Shown one piece after another: positions 17,957 to 27,043 of a stretch of DNA of 64,000 nucleotides. Source of the stretch: Piscinibacter sp. HJYY11 (GTDB lineage: Bacteria > Pseudomonadota > Gammaproteobacteria > Burkholderiales > Burkholderiaceae_C); contig NZ_JAERQZ010000001.1 in the NCBI RefSeq assembly GCF_016735515.1, positions 4,328,746 to 4,392,745 of the forward strand. The letters run 5' to 3'. Within the stretch, counting starts at the first letter, position 1. Each line of letters opens with the position of its first letter. Under the pieces are notes generated by a model, which worked only from the letters and a program-made list of their open reading frames with translations, ran no database searches and was not told where the DNA came from. A program made the translations under genes and the position numbers.

Positions 17957-18592
17957 ATGTCCCCACCGCTGCCCGAAGACTTGCCGACCGCCCGCCGCCA
18001 GCCCTTGCAGGCGCGCAGCCAGGAGCGCCGCGACCGCATCCTCGCGGTGGCCGAGGCGCTGATTGCGCAGAAGGGCAGCGAGCCGCTGAAGATGAGCGAC
18101 GTGGCGCAGGAAGCCGGCATCTCGATCGGCTCGCTGTACCAGTACTTCCCCGACAAGCGCGCCGTGATCCGCACGCTGGCCGAGAAGTACGCGCTGGAGT
18201 GCCGCACGCACATCGAGGCCGAGCTCGCCGAAGTGCGCGACAAGGCCGGCCTGTCGGCCGCGTTCTCCAGCCTGCTCGACCTTTACGAGCAGATGATGGA
18301 CAGCAACCCGGTGATGCGCGACCTGCACGCCGGCATGCAGGCCGACAAGCTGCTCGCCGAGCTGCAGCTCGACGAGAGCCGCGCCGCCGGCGCGCTGCTG
18401 GCGGCGGCGATGATGCGCGTGTTTCCAAAGGCCGATGCAAAGAAGGTCGGCACGCTCGCCTTCCTTGTGTGGCAGCTCGGCGAAGAGACCATGCGCCTCG
18501 CGCTTTCGGCCAGGCGCGGCGAAGCGAAGGCGCTGATCGAGGCCTACCGGCGCATGAGCCTGCGGGCCATCACCAACCCGAACGACGCCTGA
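17957..18592 (+). CDS. TetR-family transcriptional repressor
   Basis: 211-residue TetR regulator. The N-terminal HTH (about 24-70) has RILAVAEALIAQKG, MSDVAQEAGISIGSLYQYFPDKRAV, a textbook recognition helix. The C-terminal ligand domain is helical and unassigned. It is divergent from the nmrA-like oxidoreductase over a 112-bp gap that carries a perfect 8-5-8 palindrome, so it probably represses that gene and itself. The ligand is unknown. By analogy it is a quinone, aldehyde or other electrophile, which is inference only. Confidence 0.87.
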   Translation: MSPPLPEDLPTARRQPLQARSQERRDRILAVAEALIAQKGSEPLKMSDVAQEAGISIGSLYQYFPDKRAVIRTLAEKYALECRTHIEAELAEVRDKAGLSAAFSSLLDLYEQMMDSNPVMRDLHAGMQADKLLAELQLDESRAAGALLAAAMMRVFPKADAKKVGTLAFLVWQLGEETMRLALSARRGEAKALIEAYRRMSLRAITNPNDA

Positions 18593-18601
18593 GCGCTGCG
18601 C

Positions 18602-19873
18602 TCAAGGCAGCGCTTCGACCACCGGCAGCGGCGCCTCGCCCTTGAGCATCGCTGGCGAGGGCAAGTACGCGCGCAGCGTCATGCGGAAGGGGCCGGACGG
18701 TGCGGGCAGCCAATTCGCCTTTTGCGTGGCGTCGGCGGGCTCCTGCGCCTGCACGTAGAAGTCGAGCGAGCCGTCGGCGTTCTTCACGAGGCCGGGCGTG
18801 CGGTTGCCGACGGCGTAGCGCTTGATCGGGTTGTCGACAAAGAAGAGCCGGCCATCGGGCTCGACCTGGTACATCGAGAGCGACCAGAACGCCTGGGCCT
18901 CGAGGCCCTGGGCCGGCACGCGCACGCGGTAGCGCTGGCTGCCATGGAAGGGCTTGTCGCTGTGGCTCGCGACGGCGCCGAGGTAGATCGCCTCGCTGGG
19001 CGGCAGTGCCGCCAGCCCGACCAGGGCCACGGTGGCCCTCAAGGCAACATCGGAGCCGAAGGTGCCGATCGCGGGGTTGGGGTAGCTCCACTGCCGGACC
19101 AAGCTCGCGTTCATGGCGCGCTGTGCGCCGTTGCGAAGCTGTGCGTTGAGCTCGGGCAGGGCGGCCGTCAAGGCGGCGCCCTGCTCCGGCGTGGGGGCGG
19201 CGCTGCCGATGCCGAAGGCCGACCAGCGCTTGAGCTTCTCCTGGTCGGCCGCCGGCACGCCACTGCGTTGCAGCATGTCGTTGACCACGGCGAGGTAGTT
19301 GGCGCCGTCGGTCGGCGAGCCGCGCGGCGCGGTCGGCGCCACCGGGCCGGCGGGGGCGCTGCCGGCTTTCACCGCGCGCAGCCTGAAGCCATCCTGCAGC
19401 GCCTGCACGGCCGGCAGGTCGTGGGGGCCGTCGACGACGATGCGGCCGAGCATCCACACGTCGCGCGTGGCCAGGCGCAGCACGCGCATGCCGGCCGGGG
19501 CCTCGGTGGTGTCGCCTTCGCGGGCGATCCAGACCTTGAAGTCGCCTTCGCCCTCGTGGCGCGATCCGAGGAGGGCCACGGTGCTGGTGGTCGCGTCCAT
19601 GAACTGCATCGACCAGTAGCGACCCGCGGGCATGCGCGGAACGGTCAGCTCGAGCGGGCCGGCCGAGAGGTCGAGCCAGGCGCTGGAGTACAGCGTGTCG
19701 TTGTTGGGCGTCGTGACGGCGCGGGCCGTGTGGTCGGCGAGCGTGCGGCGGTGTCCGAAGGTGTTGACGGGCGTGCGCTGCACCTCCGACGAGATGAAGC
19801 GCTGGCGCGCCATCTCGTAGTAGGGGAAGGTGTAGACGTAGGCGGCCTGCAGGTCCGCGTCGAGGGCTGGCAT
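18602..19873 (-). CDS. DUF1254/DUF1214 domain protein
   Basis: 423-residue protein with the DUF1254 region at the N-terminus (AYVYTFPYYEM, TPNNDTLYSSAWLDLS, YWSMQFMDATT) and the DUF1214 region at the C-terminus (FWSLSMYQVEPDGRLF, LYQ-type beta structure, FRMTLRAYLP). No signal peptide is visible at the chosen start, although many relatives are exported. Start ATG 19873 follows a strong GGGAGGA site. The biochemical role of the family is not established. It is the only minus-strand gene between the tetR gene and the YwqK-like gene. Confidence 0.8.
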   Translation of the reverse strand: MPALDADLQAAYVYTFPYYEMARQRFISSEVQRTPVNTFGHRRTLADHTARAVTTPNNDTLYSSAWLDLSAGPLELTVPRMPAGRYWSMQFMDATTSTVALLGSRHEGEGDFKVWIAREGDTTEAPAGMRVLRLATRDVWMLGRIVVDGPHDLPAVQALQDGFRLRAVKAGSAPAGPVAPTAPRGSPTDGANYLAVVNDMLQRSGVPAADQEKLKRWSAFGIGSAAPTPEQGAALTAALPELNAQLRNGAQRAMNASLVRQWSYPNPAIGTFGSDVALRATVALVGLAALPPSEAIYLGAVASHSDKPFHGSQRYRVRVPAQGLEAQAFWSLSMYQVEPDGRLFFVDNPIKRYAVGNRTPGLVKNADGSLDFYVQAQEPADATQKANWLPAPSGPFRMTLRAYLPSPAMLKGEAPLPVVEALP

Positions 19874-19941
19874 GGTGGTTCCTCCCTGCTGTTGGATGAG
19901 CGGCCCACTATAGGCATCGGCCGCTTGCGTAGCATTCGCAT

Positions 19942-21105
19942 ATGCGACGCTTCCTCCTCACCCTGCTGGCGCTGTGCGCTGTGCCCACCCTGGCCTTCGC
20001 CCGTGTCGAAGACTGCGACATCGGCGGCCAGTCGGTCAACCCGAACAACGGCCACACCACCGCCGGCAAGACCGGCCTGATGCGCTGCCGGGACCGCGAC
20101 ACTGGCCGGCTCGTGCGCGAGGAGGAGCTGCGAGACGGCAAGTTCGTCGGCCTCGTGCGCTTCTACGACGACAAGGGCGAGCTCAAGCGCGAGCACAGCC
20201 GCAACGAGCGCGGCAACCGTGACGGCGTGGCGCGCGAGTTCAGCGGCAAGCAACTGGTGCTCGAAGAGAACCTGCGCAACGGCAGCAACACCGGCCTGTC
20301 GCGACGCTGGGATGCAAGAGGCACGCTGCAGCGCGTGACCTTCTACGGCGACGACGGCCGCGAGCAGGCCTACGCCGAGTTCACCTCGCAAGGCAAGCTG
20401 CGGCAACTGCGCTGCGCGCCCCAGCCGCAGCTCGCACCGTTTGCCGACGATGCCGCGTGGTGCGGCCACCAGCGTGGCGCGGGCACGGTGACGCTCCATG
20501 CCGAAGACGGCCGCGTGACGGGCAGCCTGGTGCACGAGCGCGGCGAGCGCCGTCGCAGCGAACACCTGCATGCGAACGGCAAGCCGAGCGAGCAGGTCGA
20601 GAGCACGGCCGAAGGGGGCACCGAGCGCAGCTTCTCCGACAGCGGCACCAAGCGGCGCGAGCGCCAGTGGGTGATGCGCGACAACCGCCGCGTCACGACG
20701 CTGGAACGCGAGTACCACGAAAGCGGCACGCTCACGCGAGAGCGCCAGTGGAAGCCGGGGGATCGCGGCAGCGAGCTGGTGCTGGAGCAGCAGTGGTACC
20801 TGAACGGCCAGCTGCGCTCGAAGCAGGCCTACGAACGCGACGGCGAGCAGCTGCTGCGCCAGGAGACGCGGTATCACGACAACGGGCGCGCATCGTTCGA
20901 AGGCCGGTGGCTGCTGGCCAGCCGCTACGACGAGCGGCCGCGCGGCGTGCACAGGAGCTTTGATGTCGACGGCAAGCTGCGCCTGGAGCGCCACTACGAC
21001 GAGCGCGGCCGCATCCAGCGCGAGCGCGAGTTCGACGAGAGCGGCAAGGTGGAGCGCGACGACGCGGTGTTCGAAGACGGCTCGCGCAAGGCGTTCACGA
21101 AGTGA
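19942..21105 (+). CDS. Secreted YwqK/MORN-like repeat protein
   Basis: 387-residue exported protein with a signal peptide (residues 1-20, cleavage near AFA-RV). The rest is highly charged and made of repeated beta-hairpin units of the pattern G-x(4)-YDDKGxLKRE (for example FYDDKGELKRE, RWDARGTLQRV, EYHESGTLTRE, YHDNGRASFEG, SFDVDGKLRLE, EFDESGKVERD). This is the repeat style of the YwqK antitoxin-like and MORN-variant families. A toxin partner is not evident nearby, so 'antitoxin' should not be assumed. The next gene, yihY-like, starts 13 nt downstream and is probably co-transcribed. Confidence 0.7.
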   Translation: MRRFLLTLLALCAVPTLAFARVEDCDIGGQSVNPNNGHTTAGKTGLMRCRDRDTGRLVREEELRDGKFVGLVRFYDDKGELKREHSRNERGNRDGVAREFSGKQLVLEENLRNGSNTGLSRRWDARGTLQRVTFYGDDGREQAYAEFTSQGKLRQLRCAPQPQLAPFADDAAWCGHQRGAGTVTLHAEDGRVTGSLVHERGERRRSEHLHANGKPSEQVESTAEGGTERSFSDSGTKRRERQWVMRDNRRVTTLEREYHESGTLTRERQWKPGDRGSELVLEQQWYLNGQLRSKQAYERDGEQLLRQETRYHDNGRASFEGRWLLASRYDERPRGVHRSFDVDGKLRLERHYDERGRIQREREFDESGKVERDDAVFEDGSRKAFTK

Positions 21106-21118
21106 CGCGCACGCACTG

Positions 21119-21934
21119 ATGCTGCAGTTCTTCCGCCAGACCTTCCAGCGCGCCCGCAAGGAGCGCCTGCCGCAGATCGCCGGCAGCCTCACCTTCACGA
21201 CAGTGCTGTCGGTGGTGCCGTTCCTGGCGATCTGCTTCGCGCTCTTCAGCCGCTTCCCGGCGCTCTTCAAGCGCTTCAAGGATGCGATCGACGCGCTGCT
21301 CCTGAAGAACCTGCTGCCGGCCGACATCGCGCAGCCGGTGCTGCGCTACCTCAACCAGTTCGCCGCCAACGCCGGTGGGCTCACCTGGGCGGGCTCGCTC
21401 TTCCTGCTGGCGACCTCGCTTGCGCTGCTGCTGACGGTGGAAAACGCGCTCAACCAGATCTGGGGCGTGAAGCGCAACCGCCCCTTCCTCAAGCGCCTGG
21501 GCCTCTACCTCGTGATGCTCACGATCGGCCCGCCGGTGCTGGGCGTGAGCCTGTGGGCCTCGTCGTACGTGCTCGGCATGTCGATGGGCTGGCTCGACGC
21601 GCTGCCGCCATCGGCGCACGTGCTGGTGAACTTCACGCCGGCGCTGCTGGGCGCGCTGGCGCTGGCAGTCCTCTTCCGCGTGGTACCCCACACCCGCGTG
21701 GGCTGGGCGCAGGCCATCGTGGGCGGCGTGCTGGGCAGCGCCGCCATCGAGCTGTGCAAGCGCGGGTTCACGGCCTACCTGCTCAAGCTGCCCACATACA
21801 AGGCGGTGTACGGCGCCTTCGCGGTGCTGCCGGCTTTCCTGCTGTGGGTCTACGTGTCGTGGCTCGTCACGCTGGCGGCCGCGCTCGTCGCGGCCAACCT
21901 GGGCCGCCCGGCGGGCAAGGGCGCCAGGAGCTGA
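21119..21934 (+). CDS. YihY/RNase BN-family inner membrane protein
   Basis: 271-residue polytopic inner membrane protein with about six TM helices. It shows family features: AGSLTFTTVLSVVPFLAICFA near the N-terminus, NQIWGV in the middle, and YKAVYGAFAVLPAFLLWVYVSW in the last third. The family was once mis-assigned as ribonuclease BN and its role remains unclear. The start is ATG 21119, 13 nt after the YwqK-like gene. No good Shine-Dalgarno is visible, which fits coupling with the upstream gene. Confidence 0.82.
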   Translation: MLQFFRQTFQRARKERLPQIAGSLTFTTVLSVVPFLAICFALFSRFPALFKRFKDAIDALLLKNLLPADIAQPVLRYLNQFAANAGGLTWAGSLFLLATSLALLLTVENALNQIWGVKRNRPFLKRLGLYLVMLTIGPPVLGVSLWASSYVLGMSMGWLDALPPSAHVLVNFTPALLGALALAVLFRVVPHTRVGWAQAIVGGVLGSAAIELCKRGFTAYLLKLPTYKAVYGAFAVLPAFLLWVYVSWLVTLAAALVAANLGRPAGKGARS

Positions 21935-21992
21935 CGTAACGCTCCCGGAGGTAGCGCAATCCTTCACGCGCCGGGGTGCCGCCCGGTGCGCA

Positions 21993-22014
21993 CATCGGCC
22001 GATATCGGCTGATG
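21993..22014. promoter_or_regulatory. 22-bp near-perfect palindrome upstream of the GGDEF-EAL gene
   Basis: Half-sites CATCGGCCGAT and ATCGGCTGATG are inverted repeats with one mismatch and no spacer, centred about 51 bp before GTG 22055. The position suits an operator for the GGDEF-EAL gene. No regulator gene is adjacent. Confidence 0.4.
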
Positions 22015-22054
22015 ATCGCCCGCAAGTTCCACAGCCTGAAGATGGTGGCGTGCC

Positions 22055-24196
22055 GTGTTTAGGCTCCTGCGTTATTTCTCCCTGACGAGCCTGGTGTCGA
22101 TCGCGCTCGTCGGCGCCGCGCTCGGCTACCTGTACCGCGAGATCGCGGTGCGCTCGCTGGTGGCGATGGGCGAATCGAACAACCGCGCCCTCACCACGGT
22201 GCTGGCCAACTCGATGTGGCCTCGGCTCATGCCCTACCTGGCCGCTGCCGAGCGCATGCCCACGCCCGAGGCGCTGCGCCAGCACCCCGACCGTGCCGGC
22301 TTCGCGGCCGCGCTCGTCGAACACGTGAAGGGCCTCTCGGTCGCGAAGGTGAAGGTCTACGACCTCCAGGGCCGCACCGTCTTCTCGTCGGAGGCCAAGC
22401 AGATCGGCGAGGACAAGAGCGGCAACGCCGGCTTCGTGGGCGCGCGCGAAGGCCGGGTGCTGAGCGAGCTCACGCACCGCAACCAGTTCAGCGCCTTCGA
22501 GGGCGTGGTCGAGCACCGCGACATGCTGTCGACCTACATCCCGGTGCGGCAAGCGCCGGGCGAGCCCATCGTGGCGGTGTTCGAGGTGTACGACGACGTG
22601 ACGCCCTTTCTCGCGCACATCACCAGCACCCAGCAGCAGGTGGTGCTGGGCGTGGTGGGGCTGCTGCTCCTGCTGTATGGCGCGCTCTTCTTCATCGTGC
22701 GCCATGCCGATGGCGTGATCCGCCGGCAGCACGCAGAGCGCGAGCAGGCGCAGGCCGAGCTGAAGGAGGCGAACGAGCTGCTGGAGCGCCGCGTGGCGGA
22801 GCGCACCATGGAGCTCGGCCGCGCCAACGAGGAGCTCGAGGCCGAGATCGTGGAGCGGCGCCTGGCCGACCAGCGCGTGGTGCACATGGCGCACCACGAC
22901 GCGCTCACCGGCCTGCCCAACCGTTCGCTGATGACCGACCGCGTGGAGCAGGCCATCGCCCACGCGGCCCGTGCCCACAACAGGGTGGCGCTGCTCTTCC
23001 TCGACCTCGACCGCTTCAAGAACATCAACGACTCGCTGGGCCACGGCATCGGCGACCAGCTGCTGCAGGCGGTGGCCGCGCGGCTCAAGACCTGCCTGCG
23101 TGCCGAAGACACCGCGGCGCGACTGGGCGGCGACGAGTTCATCATCAGCCTGCCCGGCGTGAGCGACGGCGCCGAGCCGGCGCGCGTGGCGCAGCGCATC
23201 CTCGCCGAGCTGGCGCGACCGCTCGAAGTGGCCGGCCAGCACCTCCCCGCCGCCGCGAGCATCGGCATCTCGCTCTACCCGGAGGACGGCGACAACGCGC
23301 AGACCCTGCTGCGCAACGCCGACACCGCGATGTACCACGCGAAGGAGTCGGGCCGCGGCAACTACCAGTTCTTCAGCCCGCAGATGAACGAGCGGGTGAG
23401 CCACCGCCTCTCCACCGAGACGGCGATGCGCCGCGCCCTGGAGCAGGACGAGTTCGTGCTGCACTACCAGCCGCTGATCGACCTGGCCAGCGGCCGCGTG
23501 GTCGGCGCCGAGGCCCTGTTGCGCTGGCCGCAGCCCGACCAGCGCCTGGTGTCGCCGGCCGATTTCATCCCGGTGGCCGAAGACACCGGCCTCATCGTGC
23601 CGCTCGGTGAATGGGTGTTGCGCCAGGCCTGCGTGCAGGCGAAGGCGTGGCAGGCTCAGTTACCGGGGCTGCGCATCGCGGTGAACCTGTCGCCGCGCCA
23701 GTTCCGCCAGAAGCACCTGGTGAGCACGGTCGCGCAGGCGCTGCGTGACTCGGGCCTCGCGCCGCACCTGCTCGAGCTCGAGCTCACCGAGGGCATGCTG
23801 CTGCACCACGCCGACGACACGGTGCAGACGCTCACCCAGCTCGGTGCCATGGGCGTGCACCTCGCGATCGACGACTTCGGCACCGGCTACTCGAGCCTCG
23901 CCTACCTGAAGCGCTTCCCGATCCATTCGCTGAAGATCGACCGCTCCTTCATCAAGGACCTGCACGCCGACAAGGACGATGCGGCGATCGTCACGGCCAT
24001 CGTCGCGATGGCCCGCGGCCTCGAGCTGCGCGTGGTCGCCGAAGGCGTGGAGACCGAGCAGCAGCAGGGCTTCCTGCAGGCGCTGTCGTGCGACATGGCG
24101 CAGGGCTTCCACTTCGGCCGCCCGATGCCGGCCGCCGACTTCACCGCGCGCCTGGTGTCGGAGCTGGCGCCGACGCTCATCGCGCCGACGCCCTGA
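22055..24196 (+). CDS. Membrane GGDEF-EAL cyclic-di-GMP enzyme
   Basis: 713-residue bifunctional c-di-GMP protein. TM segments at about 9-27 and 205-225 flank a periplasmic sensor region, followed by a coiled coil (about 230-275). The GGDEF domain has an intact catalytic motif (358-362), and RxxD (RAED) lies five residues before it, so the inhibitory I-site is present. The EAL domain has EAL at 486-488, ELTEG, DDFGTGYSSL, KIDRSFIKD and EGVET, all the residues expected for phosphodiesterase activity. Both activities are therefore possible, and the net direction cannot be told from sequence. Start is GTG 22055, since the first TM follows directly. Confidence 0.9.
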   Translation: MFRLLRYFSLTSLVSIALVGAALGYLYREIAVRSLVAMGESNNRALTTVLANSMWPRLMPYLAAAERMPTPEALRQHPDRAGFAAALVEHVKGLSVAKVKVYDLQGRTVFSSEAKQIGEDKSGNAGFVGAREGRVLSELTHRNQFSAFEGVVEHRDMLSTYIPVRQAPGEPIVAVFEVYDDVTPFLAHITSTQQQVVLGVVGLLLLLYGALFFIVRHADGVIRRQHAEREQAQAELKEANELLERRVAERTMELGRANEELEAEIVERRLADQRVVHMAHHDALTGLPNRSLMTDRVEQAIAHAARAHNRVALLFLDLDRFKNINDSLGHGIGDQLLQAVAARLKTCLRAEDTAARLGGDEFIISLPGVSDGAEPARVAQRILAELARPLEVAGQHLPAAASIGISLYPEDGDNAQTLLRNADTAMYHAKESGRGNYQFFSPQMNERVSHRLSTETAMRRALEQDEFVLHYQPLIDLASGRVVGAEALLRWPQPDQRLVSPADFIPVAEDTGLIVPLGEWVLRQACVQAKAWQAQLPGLRIAVNLSPRQFRQKHLVSTVAQALRDSGLAPHLLELELTEGMLLHHADDTVQTLTQLGAMGVHLAIDDFGTGYSSLAYLKRFPIHSLKIDRSFIKDLHADKDDAAIVTAIVAMARGLELRVVAEGVETEQQQGFLQALSCDMAQGFHFGRPMPAADFTARLVSELAPTLIAPTP

Positions 24197-24202
24197 CCCC
24201 CG

Positions 24203-25087
24203 TCAGAGCGCCCGCGCGAGCGCCTGAGCCAGGAAGTCGTAGACGGCGCGGATGCGCCGGTTGCTGCGGATCTCGCGGTGCACCACCAGCCACAGCGGCA
24301 GCGGCGGCACACGCAGCATGGGCAGCAGTGGCGTCACGGCCGCGTCGGTCGCGGCCACGTAGTCGGCCACGAAGCCCACGCCGAGCCCGGCGCGCACGGC
24401 CTGCCAGTGCACCACCAGGTCGTCGCTGCGCAGCGCGAAGACCACCTTGTCGACGTCGAGCCCGGCGCCGCGCAGGCCCTGCAGGACCTGCTCGTCCTGG
24501 TCGCCGGCGATCAGGTCGTGGTGCTGCAGGTCGCCCGGCTGCCGGGGCGTGCCGCGCCGTGCCAGGTAGTCGCGGTGTGCATAGGCGCCGAGCGTCACGC
24601 GGCCCACGCGCTTGGCGATGAGCGAGGCCTGTTCCGGCTGCACCATGCGCAGCGCGATGTCGGCCTCGCGGCGCAGCAGGTTGCTCACCGAGTTGCTCGA
24701 CACGAGCGCCACCTGCACCTGCGGCAGGGCCAGCCGCATCTGTGCGAGCAGCGGCGGCAGCAGGAAGCAGGCGACCGGCTGGCTCGCGCTCAGGCGCACC
24801 GTGCCCCGCTCGTCGGCCTCGTCGGCGGCGAGCGCGCGGCTCAGCTGGTCGGCGCCGCCCTGCATCACGCGTGCGGCATCGGCCAGGCGCAGCGCGGCGC
24901 TCGTGGGCTGCAGGCCGCGCCCGGTGCGCTCGAAGAGCACGGCCCCGAGCTGCGATTCGAGCTCGGCGATGTGGCGGCTGAGCGTGGGCTGGCTGGCGCC
25001 GATCGCACGCGCGGCACCCATCAGGCTGCCGTGCTCGAGTGCGGCGATGAACGAGCGCACCAGGCTCCAGTCGAAGTTGCTATTCAT
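24203..25087 (-). CDS. LysR-family transcriptional regulator
   Basis: 294-residue LysR regulator. The N-terminal winged HTH is VRSFIAALEHGSLMGAARAIGASQPTLSRHIAELE (about 10-45). The two-lobed periplasmic-binding-protein-like effector domain follows (about 95-294). ATG 25087 is the usual position relative to the HTH. An upstream ATG at 25114 is less likely. It is divergent from the Acg-like gene across 90 bp, which suggests that gene is its target. Confidence 0.88.
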   Translation of the reverse strand: MNSNFDWSLVRSFIAALEHGSLMGAARAIGASQPTLSRHIAELESQLGAVLFERTGRGLQPTSAALRLADAARVMQGGADQLSRALAADEADERGTVRLSASQPVACFLLPPLLAQMRLALPQVQVALVSSNSVSNLLRREADIALRMVQPEQASLIAKRVGRVTLGAYAHRDYLARRGTPRQPGDLQHHDLIAGDQDEQVLQGLRGAGLDVDKVVFALRSDDLVVHWQAVRAGLGVGFVADYVAATDAAVTPLLPMLRVPPLPLWLVVHREIRSNRRIRAVYDFLAQALARAL

Positions 25088-25113
25088 CAGTGCATGGCTG
25101 CTATGTCGGTGCA

Positions 25114-25128
25114 TGCAATTGTGTTGCG
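25114..25128. promoter_or_regulatory. Possible LysR box in the divergent gap
   Basis: TGCAA-N5-TTGCG is a dyad with one imperfect base, in the T-N11-A style of LysR sites. It lies between the LysR gene and the Acg-like gene. Weak evidence, based on position and symmetry only. Confidence 0.3.
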
Positions 25129-25177
25129 GGGTGCGCGTTTCCACAATGGCGCATCGACCCCTCACGGAGTGACTGCC

Positions 25178-26320
25178 ATGCAACGAAGAGCCTTCATCGC
25201 ACTCGCCGGCGGCGGCGCCATCCTCGCCGCAAGCGGCTGCAGCTCGGCCCTGCCCGACACCGCCACCGCCGCCTGGCGCGACGCCGCCCGCGAGACCGAC
25301 GCGCGGCGCTGGGCCGTGGCCCATGCGCTGCTTGCGCCGCACTCGCACAACCTGCAGTCGTGGCGGGTGGACCTGCGGCAGCCGGACGAGATCACGCTCT
25401 ACTGCGACCTCAGCCGCCTGCTGCCCGAGACCGACCCGCTGTCGCGCCAGATCCTGATGAGCCAGGGCACCTTTCTCGAAGTGCTGGAGATGGCGTTGCG
25501 CGAGCGTGGCCTGCGGCCACAGACCACGCTCTTCCCGCAGGGCGTGTTTGGCCCCGGCAAGCCCGATGCACGTCCGGTGGCACGCGTGCGCCTCACGGCC
25601 GATGCCGCCGTGCCGCGCGACCGGCTGTTCGCGCAGGTGCTGACGCGGCGCACGCACCGCGGCGCGTACGAGATGCGGGCGCCGCAGGCCGAGGCCCTGC
25701 GCGCGATCGAGCAGGCGGCGCAGGCGTTTCCGGTGCGGGTGGGCTTTGCCGGCGGGAGCGATGCAACGCAGCTTGCGCAGCAGCGCGAGATCGCGCGCCG
25801 CGCCTGGCGCATCGAGCTGCGCACGCCGCGCACGCTGATGGAGTCCTATGGCTGGCTGCGCATCGGGCCGCGCGAGATCGCAGCCCACCGTGACGGCATC
25901 TCGCTCAACCAGCCGATGGTGCGCTTCGCCGATGCGGTCGGCCTCTTCGATCGCAAGACCGCACCGCCGCCAGGCGATGCGAACGTGGAGCGGCAGATCG
26001 AGGGCTTCGACACGCTGATGGCCGCCACGCCGGCGTTCTTCTGGCTGGTGACGCCGGGCAACGATCGCATCACGCAGGTCAATGCCGGGCGCGCCTATGT
26101 GCGCGCGCAGCTCGCGGCCACGGCGCAGGGGCTGTCGATGCACCCGCTGTCGCAGGCGCTGCAGGAGTACCCGGAAATGGCCGAGCCCTACCGCGAGATC
26201 CACTCGCTCCTCGGTGCGACGGGTGGTGCCACGGTGCAGATGTGGACACGCCTCGGCCACGCCACCGCCATCGAGCCCGCGCCGCGCCGCGGCATCGATG
26301 CCCACCTCGTGCAGGCTTGA
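25178..26320 (+). CDS. Acg-family nitroreductase-like lipoprotein with twin-Arg start
   Basis: 380-residue protein. The n-region MQRRAF precedes a hydrophobic stretch ending in ASGC (C21), so it is a predicted lipoprotein, possibly Tat-exported given RR and a cofactor-binding fold. The body matches the Acg/nitroreductase-like family: LLAPHSHNLQSWRVDL (compare the 'APS.HN.QPW' FMN-binding motif), DPLSRQILMSQGTFLEVLEMA, and a C-terminal MHPLSQALQEYPEM segment. These proteins bind or sequester FMN, and the redox substrate is unknown. The gene is divergent from LysR. Confidence 0.75.
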   Translation: MQRRAFIALAGGGAILAASGCSSALPDTATAAWRDAARETDARRWAVAHALLAPHSHNLQSWRVDLRQPDEITLYCDLSRLLPETDPLSRQILMSQGTFLEVLEMALRERGLRPQTTLFPQGVFGPGKPDARPVARVRLTADAAVPRDRLFAQVLTRRTHRGAYEMRAPQAEALRAIEQAAQAFPVRVGFAGGSDATQLAQQREIARRAWRIELRTPRTLMESYGWLRIGPREIAAHRDGISLNQPMVRFADAVGLFDRKTAPPPGDANVERQIEGFDTLMAATPAFFWLVTPGNDRITQVNAGRAYVRAQLAATAQGLSMHPLSQALQEYPEMAEPYREIHSLLGATGGATVQMWTRLGHATAIEPAPRRGIDAHLVQA

Positions 26321-26329
26321 GCCGAGGCG

Positions 26330-26983
26330 CTACACGCCGACGACGAGCGAGCGCTGGGCCACCCAGCGCGTCGGTGCACCGGCGGCGGCCCGCTCCAGGC
26401 GCATGTCGACCTGCGCGCGTTCGGCATCCGACAGGCTGCGGTAGATGAAGTCGCGCGCATTGCCCGCATCACCGGCGACGAAGAGTTGCGAGGTCAGCTC
26501 GCCGAAGCTGCGGTGGCGCACCCGCACGTGGATGTGCGGCGTGCGGCCGGGGTAGGGCACTGGCCGGATGGTGCGGAAGCGATAGAGCCCGCGTGCGTCG
26601 CTGCGGGTGCTGCCGAAGCCCTGGAAGCCCTCGTCGACCTTCTCGCCGGCGCCGTTGGGGTGGCGGTAGCTGCCGTGCACGTCGCACTGCCAGACCTCGA
26701 CGTCGGCGCCGTCGATCGGGCGGCCCTTGACGTCGACCACCGCGCCACCGAAGTCGAGCCACTCGCCGCTGGCACGCGGTGCCTCGGCGCCGGCCGAGCG
26801 GGTGACGCGGGTGAGGTCGGCGTCCCAGTCGAGCTGGCGTGCGCGCCACTCGATCGACGGGTAGAACGGCCCTTCGGTCATGGCCGGCAGGGCTGCGCGC
26901 GCAAGCGAGGGCAGGGCCAGCATGCTGGCCGCGCCGGTGAACTGGAGCAGGCGGCGTCGGGTGGCGTTGTCGGGCGTGTGCAT
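26330..26983 (-). CDS. Exported intradiol ring-cleavage dioxygenase-like protein
   Basis: 217-residue protein of the intradiol dioxygenase family. The twin-Arg style signal (ATRRRLLQFTGAA) suggests Tat export of a pre-folded iron protein. The four Fe(III) ligands are visible in family order: Y106 (DVHGSYRHP), Y144 (PVPYPGR), H150 and H152 (TPHIHV). The TEGPFYP start of the mature fold is also typical. Exported members occur widely and their aromatic substrate is usually unassigned. No other ring-cleavage pathway gene lies nearby. It is divergent from the MOSC gene by 60 bp. Confidence 0.83.
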   Translation of the reverse strand: MHTPDNATRRRLLQFTGAASMLALPSLARAALPAMTEGPFYPSIEWRARQLDWDADLTRVTRSAGAEAPRASGEWLDFGGAVVDVKGRPIDGADVEVWQCDVHGSYRHPNGAGEKVDEGFQGFGSTRSDARGLYRFRTIRPVPYPGRTPHIHVRVRHRSFGELTSQLFVAGDAGNARDFIYRSLSDAERAQVDMRLERAAAGAPTRWVAQRSLVVGV

Positions 26984-27043
26984 GTGCTTCGGAGTGTCCT
27001 CGCGGGCGTGAGGTTCCGGCAAGGCCATGACAATGGCCGGGCC

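Noticed and set aside
21095..23464. 789-residue antisense frame opposite yihY and the GGDEF-EAL gene
   Set aside because: Spans two well-supported genes and an intergenic region, and shows no motif. It is a high-GC shadow.
25088..26305. N-terminal extension of the LysR frame over the Acg-like gene
   Set aside because: The extension is antisense to a well-supported gene. The LysR HTH begins normally at the ATG at 25087.
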